From assembly GCA_009667805.1 (NCBI GenBank), contig CM019064.1, positions 270,425,662 to 270,489,661 of the forward strand: a DNA stretch of 64,000 bases, in the 5' to 3' direction. Of the stretch, positions 52,311 to 62,937 are shown in pieces. Made by a program: the position numbers and the translations under genes. Positions within the stretch are counted from its first letter, which is position 1. Each line of letters begins with the position of its first letter. The notes beneath the pieces were generated by a model. The model did no database searches. It saw only the letters and a program-made list of their open reading frames with translations, and was not told the origin of the DNA. This stretch comes from Leptobrachium leishanense (taxonomy: Eukaryota > Chordata > Amphibia > Anura > Megophryidae).

Positions 52311-53769
52311 TATCCAGCGCAGATTCAGATTATTTTGGAATCCAAATCTTTTTGATTCAGGAAAATTTAGAACCAAACTTTTTGCCTGTGCAAATGTTTG
52401 GTTTACACCTCACATGTTATTTTGATCACTATACAACTCTACATAGGTTTTATTGCTTATTATATGTAGTGTAAAATATAGGAATTAGAAAATAACAGAT
52501 AAATAACTTGCTTAATGCTACTTACTGTCTTTAAAGAAATCGCACTAAGACGATTATTGATTAAATTAATGCAACATATAGTAACCTTTAACGGTTTGAG
52601 TGAGAGCCTGTTATGGACACTACAGCACGTTGAGTCAACAGTAGATTAATGTACACAATATGATAACCATATTAAATTTGTCTGTATGACTGCACAGCAA
52701 TAAAGCTTTTTTTAATGATGATACAATAGGAAATGCATCATTATCAAGATCCTTTGTTAAGGAAATGCAAACTTCCTATCTGCATATCATATGTGATTGC
52801 TTTTTATTTATTTGACTGTAGAAAGAAAATAATCACATAGCATTTTATAGTTTTCTGTGGCATGGGTGGTTGGTTTAGAGAAAGAAGCAAGTATAGCAAA
52901 TAAACTTCACTTTGATATGCTTCCATTCCTTTTACTGTATTTGTGCAGGTTTAGCCTAATTATACTGAATTCCAAAAGATTTATTCATGCTGTCCCGCTC
53001 AAGACGTTGTGCTTAAACACGGATTTCAAAATTCATTACAGTGAGGCTATTATTTTAAAAATATGTATTTGTTTTTAAGTGTAAAGACAATATTCATTAA
53101 GTTTATTTACTGGAGATTGAATCAGAATTCTGGTAAACGGAACGGTGAATTGTAGCACTTCTACAAAAGTACCCATGTTAGAAAGAATATATCAGTTGGA
53201 AAAATGATACAGTCTGCCTGTTTTGATCTGAATTTTTCAACTTGACTTCTTTTTTGCAAACATAAAATCCTGCATAATGGTAACCTTAGCTGTCAACCTC
53301 CAATAACCCTATCCTTGTTATAGTGGCATTGGACCAGACCCACTAAATGTTGTTTTCACTGTGATGTTCTTGATAGTTCATTGATGGATACAGGAACTAC
53401 TCACTGCATATCACCACGCCGTGTGATCCAAGGAAATGGAAAAGAGGATGTAACTGTACAGCATGTCTGTAGCTGCCTAAGACAAGTATGTGAACGAGAA
53501 AATACGTCCACAGCCATCCAAGCTAGAATTATGCAGTTAGAAAGATCTGAGTCTTATATAAACAGAAAATTAATGCTAGGCACAAAATGGTAAAAATTCA
53601 ATTCAAAGCCAAAAAAACAAAGTTTTTGCAAAAAGATGATACTTTTATCCCTTCACTTCACTATTATAAAACATCCAAATTGTTTATTATACCCCTCAGA
53701 GATTTCCTCAAAATAAATATTCATGGTGACATACAAAAAAACTTCCACAGTGATAAAATTCCACAGCAA
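52311..53769. other. Unassigned AT-rich sequence
   Basis: No repeat or domain recognised, including the ORF at 53381-53593. Confidence 0.45.
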
Positions 53770-53809
53770 AATAAAATGCAAGCGTGGAACATCATGGGCA
53801 CACAAAACA

Positions 53810-53890
53810 GCCTACGTATTTCATGCACAAAACACTTTAGCAAGACATTCTTTTGATGAAGTGTTTTGTACATGAAATGCTTAGACTGCT
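53810..53890 (+). ncRNA. Hammerhead-like hairpin relic (Penelope-type tail)
   Basis: TTGATGA (53852-53858) is one base from CUGAUGA. A weak stem GTGT/ACAT and GAAA (53874-53877) follow. The segment is also half of a hairpin, TTTCATGCACAAAACACTT with AAGTGTTTTGTACATGAAA. Stem I is not convincing. Confidence 0.3.
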
Positions 53891-53910
53891 TGCTGTGTTT
53901 GCCCGGGATG

Positions 53911-54691
53911 TGCTGCACTTGGATTTTATGTCATCTCGCTAGACTTTTTCTGAAGCCTTTTCTGTATGTTGCTTTCAGTATTTTATTTTTTTAAGTAAAT
54001 CCCTAAGGAGTACAATAAACTATTTGGATGTTATACAACAGCATGGATGAAGTTATCTCTTTTTTGCACATCCTTTATTTCTTTTGTTTAAGACCAATAT
54101 ATACTATGTTTATTTTTTACAGCTGTTATGGGTTTCGATAATCCTACACCAGAGGCACATTTTGTACGTTATGCTACCTACAGAACGCTCTATATCATTG
54201 TATAAAACTATGAAATCGCACCAAATCTCGTCTGTTTGTAGTTAACAAGAAAAGGATAACAGGGCTAGGGTGGTCATTGGCCTAGAGATTGTCGAATAGT
54301 GATTATTGTACTAATGGAAATCATTGAGTGTGAGGAAATACTCTGCTGTACAAAATATTGTTTGAAAATATGAGCTAATGGCTAGTGGGTGGAATCAACA
54401 GATAAAACACTGGCCATAGTGGCGATACTAGATAGTAAAGCCTGACGATTGTAGCAAGAGTTTGGATGTCTATGTAAAGCATTATTCTGTGTGTTAGTCC
54501 TATGCTAAAGTCACTCGACTCTTGAAATGACAATTTGCTGTGCGATTTTGGTGACGTCTGTGTGGAAATGTGATATATGCACAGTGTATACCTCATTCTA
54601 GACTTGTGTGTCAGTTTTTCCTGCCTCTTTTTTACTTGCTCTGGGTATCCCCTTTGCAGCTGTAGTTGCATGATCACTGTCTTCAATGATC
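53911..54691. other. Unassigned sequence
   Basis: No repeat or gene recognised. Confidence 0.45.
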
Positions 54692-54699
54692 TTCTAATG

Positions 54700-54883
54700 C
54701 AATGGTTCCCAACCGCGGTCCTCAAGAACCCCCAACAGGTCAGGTTTTCCAGATATCTGAAGCACAGCACAGGTGATATGATTTGCTGCTCAGTGATTGC
54801 AGGATTCAGTCTGCATTTCCCCAAGGCAATCCTCAAAACCTGGCCTGTAAGAGGTACTTGAGGACCGCGGTTGGGAACCACTG
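54700..54883. mobile_element. Short hAT MITE with 8-bp TSD
   Basis: TTCTAATG at 54692-54699 and 54884-54891 is an exact duplication. The ends CAATGGTTCCCAACCGCGG and CCGCGGTTGGGAACCACTG are complementary apart from one base. 184 bp, non-coding. Confidence 0.92.
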
Positions 54884-54891
54884 TTCTAATG

Positions 54892-56100
54892 GGAAGAACG
54901 TAGGCTTTCAATGAGCATTACTATTTCTTTTGACTCATGCAACCCTGTGGTTGCGTTGTCTTAGCATTCATTTATTTATCATTATTTGATATGTTTTTGT
55001 TTATACTGTTCTCAAAGTTATTTTAGTGATTTGTTTTTTTCCACCTGAAAATTGCTCTAAATTTGACCCAGGCTTGCATTTTGCACTCCAGCGTTAAGAT
55101 GCAGCAGCTGTTTGACCGCAAGTTTGAGCTCCTGCACTTATAATGGCGAGAAGGTCACAGCTTTCACTTTAAGCCAAAAGTCTTAGCAAGTATCACATTT
55201 TCTGAGCTGCAATTTTCTCATGGGACTTCACAGCTTAACGTTGGATCTAGCATCGATCGGCAGTTAATCCGTGCTATTGTTGTGAACTACACAGTTCATC
55301 GTAGTAATTTAAGGACGCCATTTTTTTTCCCTTGGATACATACATCAAATTAATTTACTAAAGGGTATACTTAACACATATAGTAGCAGAAAGTATATTA
55401 AGTGGAAGCATACAAAGGCTATCTTGGTTCCAAGGTTTACCATATGATTGATCAAATTGTGTGGTAAGTGTCAGATGAGTTATACTCTCGCTTGCTTTGC
55501 ATTTTGCCCCAAAAATTGAGGAAATGAAAAAAAATTCTTATGAAGTCTCATTTTTTTTTACAGGGGGGTGGTCAGTGTAGAATTTTTTTTCTTTTCTTTG
55601 TTTAAATTCAGATATTGTTAGAGAATTTCCAATAAGGGCGTTTTTTGCCTTCAGGGCAGTTTGGGGACATTTGCCCTCTAGGTTGCTATTGGAAGGTTCT
55701 TCCCCCCAGCCACTGAAATGGCTTATCGACGTTTAAGTAAACATGCATGACATATCCACATAGGTCACAGCCTCTGACACATAGGGAAAGTGGACACAGC
55801 AGGGAAAGTGGAGGAGTGGCCAAACACAGAGCGAGAGAGCACTGCCACAGACATTGTTGTTGAGGTAAGAAGATGTGACCCGTCTCCCCCCCCCCCGCTG
55901 TCATATCAAATAAGTGTACTCTGCTGCAGTAAGTAAATTAATTAAGCATTATGCTTATTTTTTTTTCACTTCAACAGAACACACTTATTTGACCCTGTCA
56001 GCTCTGCCTAGCCTGCTCAGATGGCTCCCCTCTCCCCAGCGAGGCCATCTCCCCAGCACCCCAGTTCCCACAAGTTTAATAATATATAATTTTTTAAAAA
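54892..56100. other. Unassigned sequence
   Basis: A C-run at about 55887-55898 is the only simple repeat. No gene recognised; minus ORFs at 55686-55904 and 55985-56305 have no signature. Confidence 0.45.
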
Positions 56101-56136
56101 AACTCCCTCCCTGCATCCAGCTGTTTCTTCGTTGTC

Positions 56137-56394
56137 GTGATGGCATCGGGAGTCCTAGCTGCTGGTCAGTGGCCTGGACCTCATCCTGTCCTAGACCAGA
56201 GTCATCAGGAATTTGAGGTTCAGTCCATCTTTGATTCCCATCATTCTCGAGTTGGTCTTCAATATTTGGAACACTGGAAGGGTTATGGGCTGGAGGAGAA
56301 CTCATGGGTTCTGGTTTCTGATCTTCACGCCCCCCATTTGGTCCATGCCTTTCAATGTTGTCATCCTACTGCAATGGGGTCTCAGTGCCCCTGA
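56137..56394 (+). pseudogene. Gypsy chromodomain fragment
   Basis: EFEVQSIFDSHHSRVGLQYLEHWKGYGLEENSW is a chromodomain of the type found at the C-terminus of chromovirus integrases, followed by LHAPHLVHAF, which is typical of vertebrate Gypsy elements. Chromodomains steer integration to modified histones. Only the last roughly 80 residues of pol remain. The stop at 56392-56394 is where these proteins normally end, just before the 3' LTR. Confidence 0.85.
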
Positions 56395-56419
56395 GGGCTC
56401 TCTTGGAGGTGGAGGATAC

Positions 56420-56960
56420 TCTTATGCCAGCTGGTGCGGCAGTGAGGTTTCCTGGACAGAGAGGTGCCATTCTGGCGTTCTAGCATCTGGGACTGCTGCA
56501 CCTGATCAGAGACCAAGGAGGGCTTTAAATAGAAGTAACTGACTGAGCTCTGTGCCCTGCCATTGTTTCTAGTGACCCCTCAGTGCATTCCTGGTTAACA
56601 GTGTTCTTGATCCCCTGGTTTGACTTCTGGCTAAGTATTCTCGGTTATGATTTCTGCTCTTGTCCCTCTTTGGTTTATATTTGTTCTGTGTACTGACCCT
56701 GGCTATGACATTTGGACTTTGGTTTTGCTCTATATTCCCTGTATGGTTATATCTAATACAGATTCTGTGTACTGAACTCTGGCTTTGTATTTGTTCTGCA
56801 ATCTCTCTCTTGTCCCTGTGGGTTCAGTACTTATATGTATTGTTTATATACTGTATTCAGTTTAGTACTGACCATTCTAAGGACCAGCCTGTCAGATTAG
56901 GGGTTTCCTTACTTAACTGAGTTTTGTCTGTGTGCTGGGTGACTCACTATCCTGACAGAC
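56420..56960 (+). repeat. Gypsy 3' LTR (limits approximate)
   Basis: It follows the chromodomain after a purine-rich GGAGGTGGAGGA, begins near CTCTTATGCCAG (decayed TGTCATG) and ends near ATCCTGACA at 56960. Confidence 0.55.
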
Positions 56961-56982
56961 CCTTAATGTGCTGGGAGTGGGA

Positions 56983-57182
56983 TCCTTTTCTTGGTGAATG
57001 ATATGATATTATAGGCCGATCGCAAGGCCCTGTAATTACTACTACTTAACTGTTTCTTCGCAACCCAGTCACCTGTCACAACTTTAACAGATGACTGGGT
57101 TGTGAAGAAATAGTTAAGTAGTAATAGTTACGGGGCCTTGCTCTCTGCCTATAATATCATATCATTCACTAAGAGAAGGGTC
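56983..57182. repeat. Hairpin (foldback) element
   Basis: The arms of about 95 bp, 56985-57080 and 57088-57178, are near-perfect complements (GATATGATATTATAGGC with GCCTATAATATCATATC; CAACCCAGTCACCTG with its partner). No clear target duplication. Confidence 0.8.
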
Positions 57183-57534
57183 TCAGCATATGAAAGATTT
57201 CATTAGTGGGACAACATAGGACCAACCACCTTGTAATGCCTGTCCCATGCCTTTACCCTACTATTTCACCCTCCATCTTGCAAATAAAGTTCCCAGTAAT
57301 GTGCAGTGTGTGTAAGTGGATCACATCATCTATCCACAGCTTTAACATTCCCAGGAGCCCAACCCCCCACCCACAATTCAAATTTAACCAGCTGCCACTG
57401 TTTTTATATTAACATTTTGTATATGAAAACCTGAGTATCAGGGAAAATTATGGTGCTGTTTCATACGTGAATTGAATGACTATCAGTTTGCCATTAGTTA
57501 CATAATGTATATCTTATGGTGAGCACAAGACATA

Positions 57535-58406
57535 GGGGGTTACCGACATTTTGGTGCTCTCTCGTTCCGTGCACTTCGGGAAATCAAATTTCCCGACCCT
57601 ATGGTGAATTCAACATTCACCGCCATGTCCCTGAAGTACAGGGAGCGGACCCGAAAATCTGCTGCATAACCACTGAAAGCACGCCGAACACCGGCCGAAA
57701 AGCCGCCTAAAATCCGCCGAAAAAATGCATCCGATACGATCCGTAGTATCGGATCACTCGAACCACCACAAAAACCCGCCGAACACGTATGGAAAAAGAT
57801 GATGAGCTGCCAAACACAGTGCAGACCAGCCTCTGAAAAAAGCCGACAACCCGACGAACGGGTAAAAAGAAAAAAAACATTTGAAAGTGTCAAAATTTAA
57901 ACGCTGTTTGCAAAAAACGACTCAATGAAAATGCCTGGAATTTACATATAAGGTTCTATGAGTCATAATATAAAGGTCTGTTACAGAAAAAAGAAAATCC
58001 ACTATTAAATAAAAACAGAAAAAAACTTTTGCTGAAAAATCCTAAAAAATGCCTAAAAGATCCAAAAAAATCAATAAATAACAAGACTTTTTTCTGCAGA
58101 ATAAAACAATAAATGGTTTATTAGATATTGAATAAAAACGAGAATATTCTCAACATTGAAGCGTATGGGATTCGCCTGAATGAAACCACCGAACAGTGGG
58201 CATTTCGGCAACTTTTCTCTGCTGTTCGGTGCTCTATGGGGAATTTCACTGCCTTTAAACAGGCACCGTAGTTGCTGGCAGTTTGCCAAAATTTGGCGAA
58301 CTGCCTGCTCTCTGAATAACCGAATGGCACCGAAATGGCACTGTATGGGGAAATTCCCTGTTTGGTGCCATTTCGGGGCCAGATTGACTGTCTCTGAATA
58401 ACCCCT
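57535..58406 (+). mobile_element. GGGTTATTC-family MITE, copy 3
   Basis: The left end GGGGGTTACCGACATTTTGG and the right end CTCTGAATAACCCC match. TA flanks both ends. The interior matches 46322-47184 and, reversed, 12412-13209. Minus ORFs inside are spurious. Confidence 0.7.
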
Positions 58407-58602
58407 ATAGAATTTTTATTATCATGAATTATTCTCCAGGTACAGAAAAATACCATTTGGTTCAGCCATATCAAGTCTATATTTGTCACTCTATAACTGC
58501 ATAGCTAGGCTTGTTTTATGTTAATCTATTTGTACAAAGATATGCCTGGTAGTTATAGCAATAGCAATGGTGCATGCATATTAGAAGTCAAGGTGACACC
58601 AA

Positions 58603-58929
58603 GTACTTTGTTAGCAATAAACAACATAAATTCTGAATAATTAATATTTTCAAAAAACTATATAGAAACATAGAAAATGTCGGCAGATAAGAACTTTTCG
58701 GCCCATCTAGTCTGCCCAATTACATGGATACTTTACCTGGATTTATCTTTTATTTAGGATAGCCTTATGCCTATCCCATACAAAACATAAATCCAGGTAA
58801 AGTATTCATGTAATTGGGCAGACTAGATGGGCCGAAAAGTTCTTATCTGCCGACATTTTCTATGTTTCTATATAGTTTTTGAAAATATTAATTATTCAGA
58901 ATTTATGTTGTTTATTGCTAACAAAGTAC
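58603..58929. repeat. Inverted duplication of a CR1-type LINE end with its flank
   Basis: Arms 58603-58746 and 58787-58929 are complementary over 144 bp with one substitution and one 1-bp gap. Each arm holds about 55 bp of non-LINE flank, then the LINE tail (GGCCCATCTAGTCTGCCC in the left arm). The 40-bp spacer is LINE sequence of the left copy. Confidence 0.95.
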
Positions 58930-59635
58930 ACTTCTCCCATTAGTATTGAAGGAGGGAATTTTAAATAGTGAGTAATTAAGATGCAGATGGGTATTTGAAA
59001 CAGTTCTCTGTGGCCGAAATCAAATTATTTTAGTTTATAGACAGACTTGGGTTTTTATTATAGTTTCTGTTCAACTAACTTTTCTTAACTAATTTAGCAT
59101 TCTGTCAGCATAATTGGAATTAGTGGAACATGAATTAAATAATCTCATTTAGCTTTACAAGAAAATGACCCTTCATACGTTCAGAACACCTTAAGATGAG
59201 AAAAAAAGGTACAATTAATTGTTATGTAAAATTATGTGGCCCTGGTGTTATGTCTGTTATGGACGATAATCAACTTTCCGCCACTAGCTTAATTAAGGCA
59301 AAAAATGCAATTGTGTTTTTTTTTTGGGCCCTGTTCTGGCTGAACTGGCAATTGGGAGCCGCTAATGAAAAATGCCCAAAATTCAGCAACTTTAAGCTTT
59401 AAGCCCCCTTTATCTAACAACAAACACTTACAGTATCTAACCCTTGTACTTACCATCCAGTCTTCAATCAAGATTTGGAGGTTAATAGTCAATTTCATTA
59501 TGAGCTTGGGCACTTTAGTTCCCTTACTGGATGGAACGTGTTTTAAAGGGTGAAATTTATAGACTGACTTGTCCACGTATGTCCTAGTAAGACTTCCAAG
59601 CTGTGGCAGCTGATTAAGGGCCCTATTCCCTACTT
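58930..59635. other. Unassigned sequence
   Basis: No repeat or gene recognised. Confidence 0.45.
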
Positions 59636-59708
59636 GGCGCTGAAATGGGGACACTAATGGGGAAAACCTGAGCCTGTAAGTTTCCCCGTAGCGTCCCCAT
59701 TTTAGCAC
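59636..59708. repeat. Short hairpin, possible MITE piece
   Basis: GCGCTGAAATGGGGAC at the left pairs with GTCCCCATTTTAGCAC at the right across about 40 bp. Confidence 0.5.
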
Positions 59709-59759
59709 AATATTCCGGGGAAGGTGCTACTTCAGCATCCTGCCCTAGAACTCAGCACT

Positions 59760-60345
59760 ACCCTCGGTGACCCGAATTTACCCACAAGTTTCAAACCGTA
59801 TCCAATGATGAGTTATCGTCATTCAAGAAACCTTAGGGACATGCTGGTGAAAACTGATCCTGTGCATTACTACGAGAATACCAACATCAGTAGGGATGTG
59901 GGCTGCTTTAGATGTTTTGGTTGTGTAACCTGCAGCCATGGAACCCAGGGGTTAAATTCAATCACCTGCATAATAATAAAACCTAAAGGATACAACATCA
60001 GATCAACTGCACCACTGAATTTGTGATCTACAAGATCTCCTGTCCGTTCGGGCTGTGCTGTGTGTGAAAGACTGACACATCGCTCCGAGAACGAATATGT
60101 GGACATCGGTCCTCCATTAGGACGGCGTATAGAGACGGAAAGAGAGATAAACCAGTAGCCGGGCACTTTTTTGAAAAAGGCCACCAACTCCCCTCACTCA
60201 AATTCACAGCAATAGATCATGTACCCCCTCTAAGGAGGGGGGGTGATCAGAGTAATTTGCTGCTTCTCAAAGAGGCTTTTGGATCAGAAGATTGAACATG
60301 ATACAGCCTCTGGGTTTGAACGAAAGATTTATTCTTCAACCTTTT
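59760..60345 (+). pseudogene. Second Penelope-like element: RT end and GIY-YIG relic
   Basis: 59724-60026 reads RNLRDMLVKTDP and GCFRCFGCVTCS, the conserved Cys cluster that precedes GIY-YIG in Penelope proteins. After frameshifts and one in-frame stop the endonuclease follows, recognisable from CTTEFVIYKISCPFGLC, LRERICGH, AGHFFEKGH and a C-terminal QREAFWI and GLNERF. It belongs to a different family from the element at 22965 (only moderately similar). Several disablements; the RT proper is missing. Confidence 0.85.
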
Positions 60346-60935
60346 CAGTGATCATTCTCTGTATAAGAATTTTTTGTGACATAGTAGTAGAATTAGGTGA
60401 TGTACCATAAGACCATAGATGGTTAGGTAAACCACAGTTTGGATATTACTGGGTACTTAGAATCACTTATTCATCTACTCTTATTAGGTCGGTTCTTTTT
60501 GTATAATATACTTGGTAGAATACGAGATGAATTTAATCTAACTCCCATGTGAAGGCTAGATGTACTATTCATTTCCTCCATATGTTTTTAATTGACTTGC
60601 TCCAACCTAGATGGAGTATATGCGTTTTCGGAATAGATTTGTGGTAGGAGCGAAGGTAACCGATCTGGAAACATTGTTTTTTCCAGTTACCATGGTGATG
60701 GTTCATGTGGTAGTGTCTCTCTGACGTCACTACAAATCGACCCCGTCTGGCGTCCCAAAGGGTTGTGAGGAGCATGGTGGTGGTAACTTAACCTTTTGTC
60801 TTATAAATAGGTGGTATGTGGATTGAATTTGTAACCTGAAGAAAGTTTGTAGAGTACAAACTGAAACATTGTAACAGTTTTAACCAATAAATTGTTTTGC
60901 AGAAAAGTCCTTGGAGTGCCGCTGTCTTTTGGATT
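60346..60935 (+). mobile_element. 3' region of the second Penelope-like element
   Basis: Non-coding, with a hammerhead-like motif at 60836-60870 about 500 bp after the coding relic. It ends near GTCCTTGGAGTGCCGCTG after an AATAAA. Confidence 0.5.
60836..60870 (+). ncRNA. Decayed hammerhead ribozyme
   Basis: CTGAAGA (60836-60842, matching CUGANGA), a 7-bp stem II AGTTTGT/ACAAACT with loop AGAGT, then GAAAC (60863-60867) and a possible 3-bp ACA/TGT stem III. Stem I cannot be formed convincingly, so activity is doubtful. Confidence 0.55.
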
Positions 60936-61387
60936 GTAGATATAGGTCTCTGACTGGTGGAGTATATTATACAGATTCCCTGGCTGTCTATGAGGAATAC
61001 TATTTGACTTTTTAGATGGGCTGTTATGAGTATACATGCTCACTGGCTGTTGTGGTGCTATATCATCAGAATCAGCAGCCTACAATTCCGCAAATTAAAT
61101 ATTAAAACCACCATGTTGTACATAGTAACTAAAATAAATGCCTAGCCTATATCAGTCTCGCACATCCTATGCTTTCAGTAGGAATACCTGTCATATCTAT
61201 ACATCTCATGTGTAATAAATCATTTATTCCTCCCTTTTCACAATGCTTATTTTGGAACTATTTGTTACCAGCAATTACATTCCATAACCCCCACCAGCTA
61301 AATTCTTTAATAATGCTAAAACAATTATGTCTTAGTCTTAATGAAAATGCAGTTATACATGTCATGACATGGTAAGAACCCACAGAT
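60936..61387. other. Unassigned sequence
   Basis: No repeat or gene recognised. Confidence 0.45.
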
Positions 61388-61468
61388 TATTTATTTATTT
61401 ATTTTATTTATCAAGGATTTTACCAGGAAGGATACATTGAGATTTCTCTCGTTTTCAAGTATGTCCTA
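61388..61468 (-). mobile_element. SINE/L2 tail fragment
   Basis: Same CCTTCCTGGTAAAATCC and AACGAGAGAAATCTCAATG tail as the SINEs at 2659 and 45995, with a (TTTA)n run at its end. The tRNA-like head is missing. Confidence 0.7.
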
Positions 61469-62200
61469 CAATACAGTATGCTACACTCACTAGGTTTTCA
61501 ATAATAAGCCTTGACCTGCTCACACTTTCTTTCAGATATAGGGCATCTTTTTACTAGAAGCAATAAAATCTGCAAAAAGAGACTTTTTATGGCTTTGTGT
61601 ATTTCTCCCAGTCAAGTATCCCATTCCAATTATTGGTGAAGCAGGCTCCATTTCATCCGAGGGAAATCATATCAAGTTCTGAAATTACACACAGAAAGTC
61701 ACCTTGCGTGTAAATAGGCAACTTTTGACAGAAGGGAAAAAGTAGCTTAGCCAATCAAAATAAAATAAATCTGTTGCGAAAAAAAGAGAGATCAGATGGG
61801 TGGAGCTTCAGCTCATCATGAATGTGATTTTGTAATGCATTGTAAATTTACAGCCAATGTCCGATAGCTGTAAAACACACACAATTAGTAAAAGAGCTCA
61901 GATAAATATATTAATTAAATTACGATAACATTTTAAACAATTCTTCATTAAATACATTTATGTGGAATGACAGTAATACTTTTTTTATTACTTTATTACT
62001 TTAAAAATAGGCTTAAAAATTCGAACTTATTTGAAAAAGAAAAAAAAATGAGAGCCTCATCTTTTATCCTATGCCATACCGTTTTATTCTGTAATTTTGT
62101 TGGATGGAATGGTCTGTAAGATAAGTTTATAAAAAAAAAACACTGGTCACATTGCATGGTATGGTATAGCTACATTAATCAGAGCAAAGAAGGTATAATG
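61469..62200. other. Unassigned AT-rich sequence
   Basis: No gene. 61590-61960 is repeat-free and might be conserved non-coding DNA, untested. Confidence 0.4.
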
Positions 62201-62229
62201 TTTCGGCTCAAATACGAGCCTTTGACAAG
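62201..62229 (-). ncRNA. Decayed hammerhead ribozyme (Penelope type)
   Basis: On the minus strand: a TTGTCAA core (expected CUGANGA) then stem II GGCTC/GAGCC (62220-62205) and GAAA (62204-62201). Three core bases differ, so it is a fossil. Confidence 0.45.
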
Positions 62230-62395
62230 ATGTTTGTGTCACGTTTATAGTATAATTGTGGGGTGCCTAGCTATAATATCATATGACATTGTTGTCAGAT
62301 GGGACTGGATTTTATTCCTTTCATCCTGACGAAATTTACAGATTTTTCTACTGCAATTTGGCTAGTTTTCGGCTCAGCAGATTTACTGTAGATAC

Positions 62396-62935
62396 TCGAG
62401 TATACCGCTAGATTTTGGTGTGAAAAATATACCTTAAAATTGGAGGGGTCATGTTATATACGAGACATCTGCATCACGTGTGAAAAAAAAAAAAACTTGC
62501 CTTGCACTGGATCCCAAGTCTCCCAGAAGTTCCGGTAGTCTCGCTGAAGTGAATACGGGCTCCCTGATGCTTGCAAACACTTGAGGAACTCCCGGAGTTA
62601 GCAGAGGTGGGATCCATCACGGCCAGAGGGCACACTTGGTTTAAGCCAATCGTTCTTCTCGCTCTCCTCCGCCAGCCATCTAATCGCTAGTAAAGAAGAC
62701 GGGTGGCCGGCGGCTTCATACGTCGTAACAACTGCAATCATTCTAGAGCAGAGCACCCTGGCCTGAGGGGGAGCCTGACTGTGTTAAGAGAACCTGGAAG
62801 GATTTTAATTGTTTACCGGTACAGTACAATATTGTTCCTCACATTATATTTGAGTCTTGAGTATTCACTCATTTCCATAATAAATCTCTATCTATCGCCT
62901 TATATTCAGGTCGCGCTATACTCAAGTATCTACGG
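62396..62935. mobile_element. TA-flanked MITE with GTAGATACTCGAGTATA ends
   Basis: The left CTGTAGATACTCGAGTATA and right TATACTCAAGTATCTACGG ends are complementary, with TA at 62394-62395 and 62936-62937. Probably Tc1/mariner-type. 540 bp, non-coding. Confidence 0.8.
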
Positions 62936-62937
62936 TA

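Noticed and set aside
54375..54911. 178-codon minus-strand ORF
   Set aside because: It spans a hAT MITE and its flanks with no domain; chance ORF.
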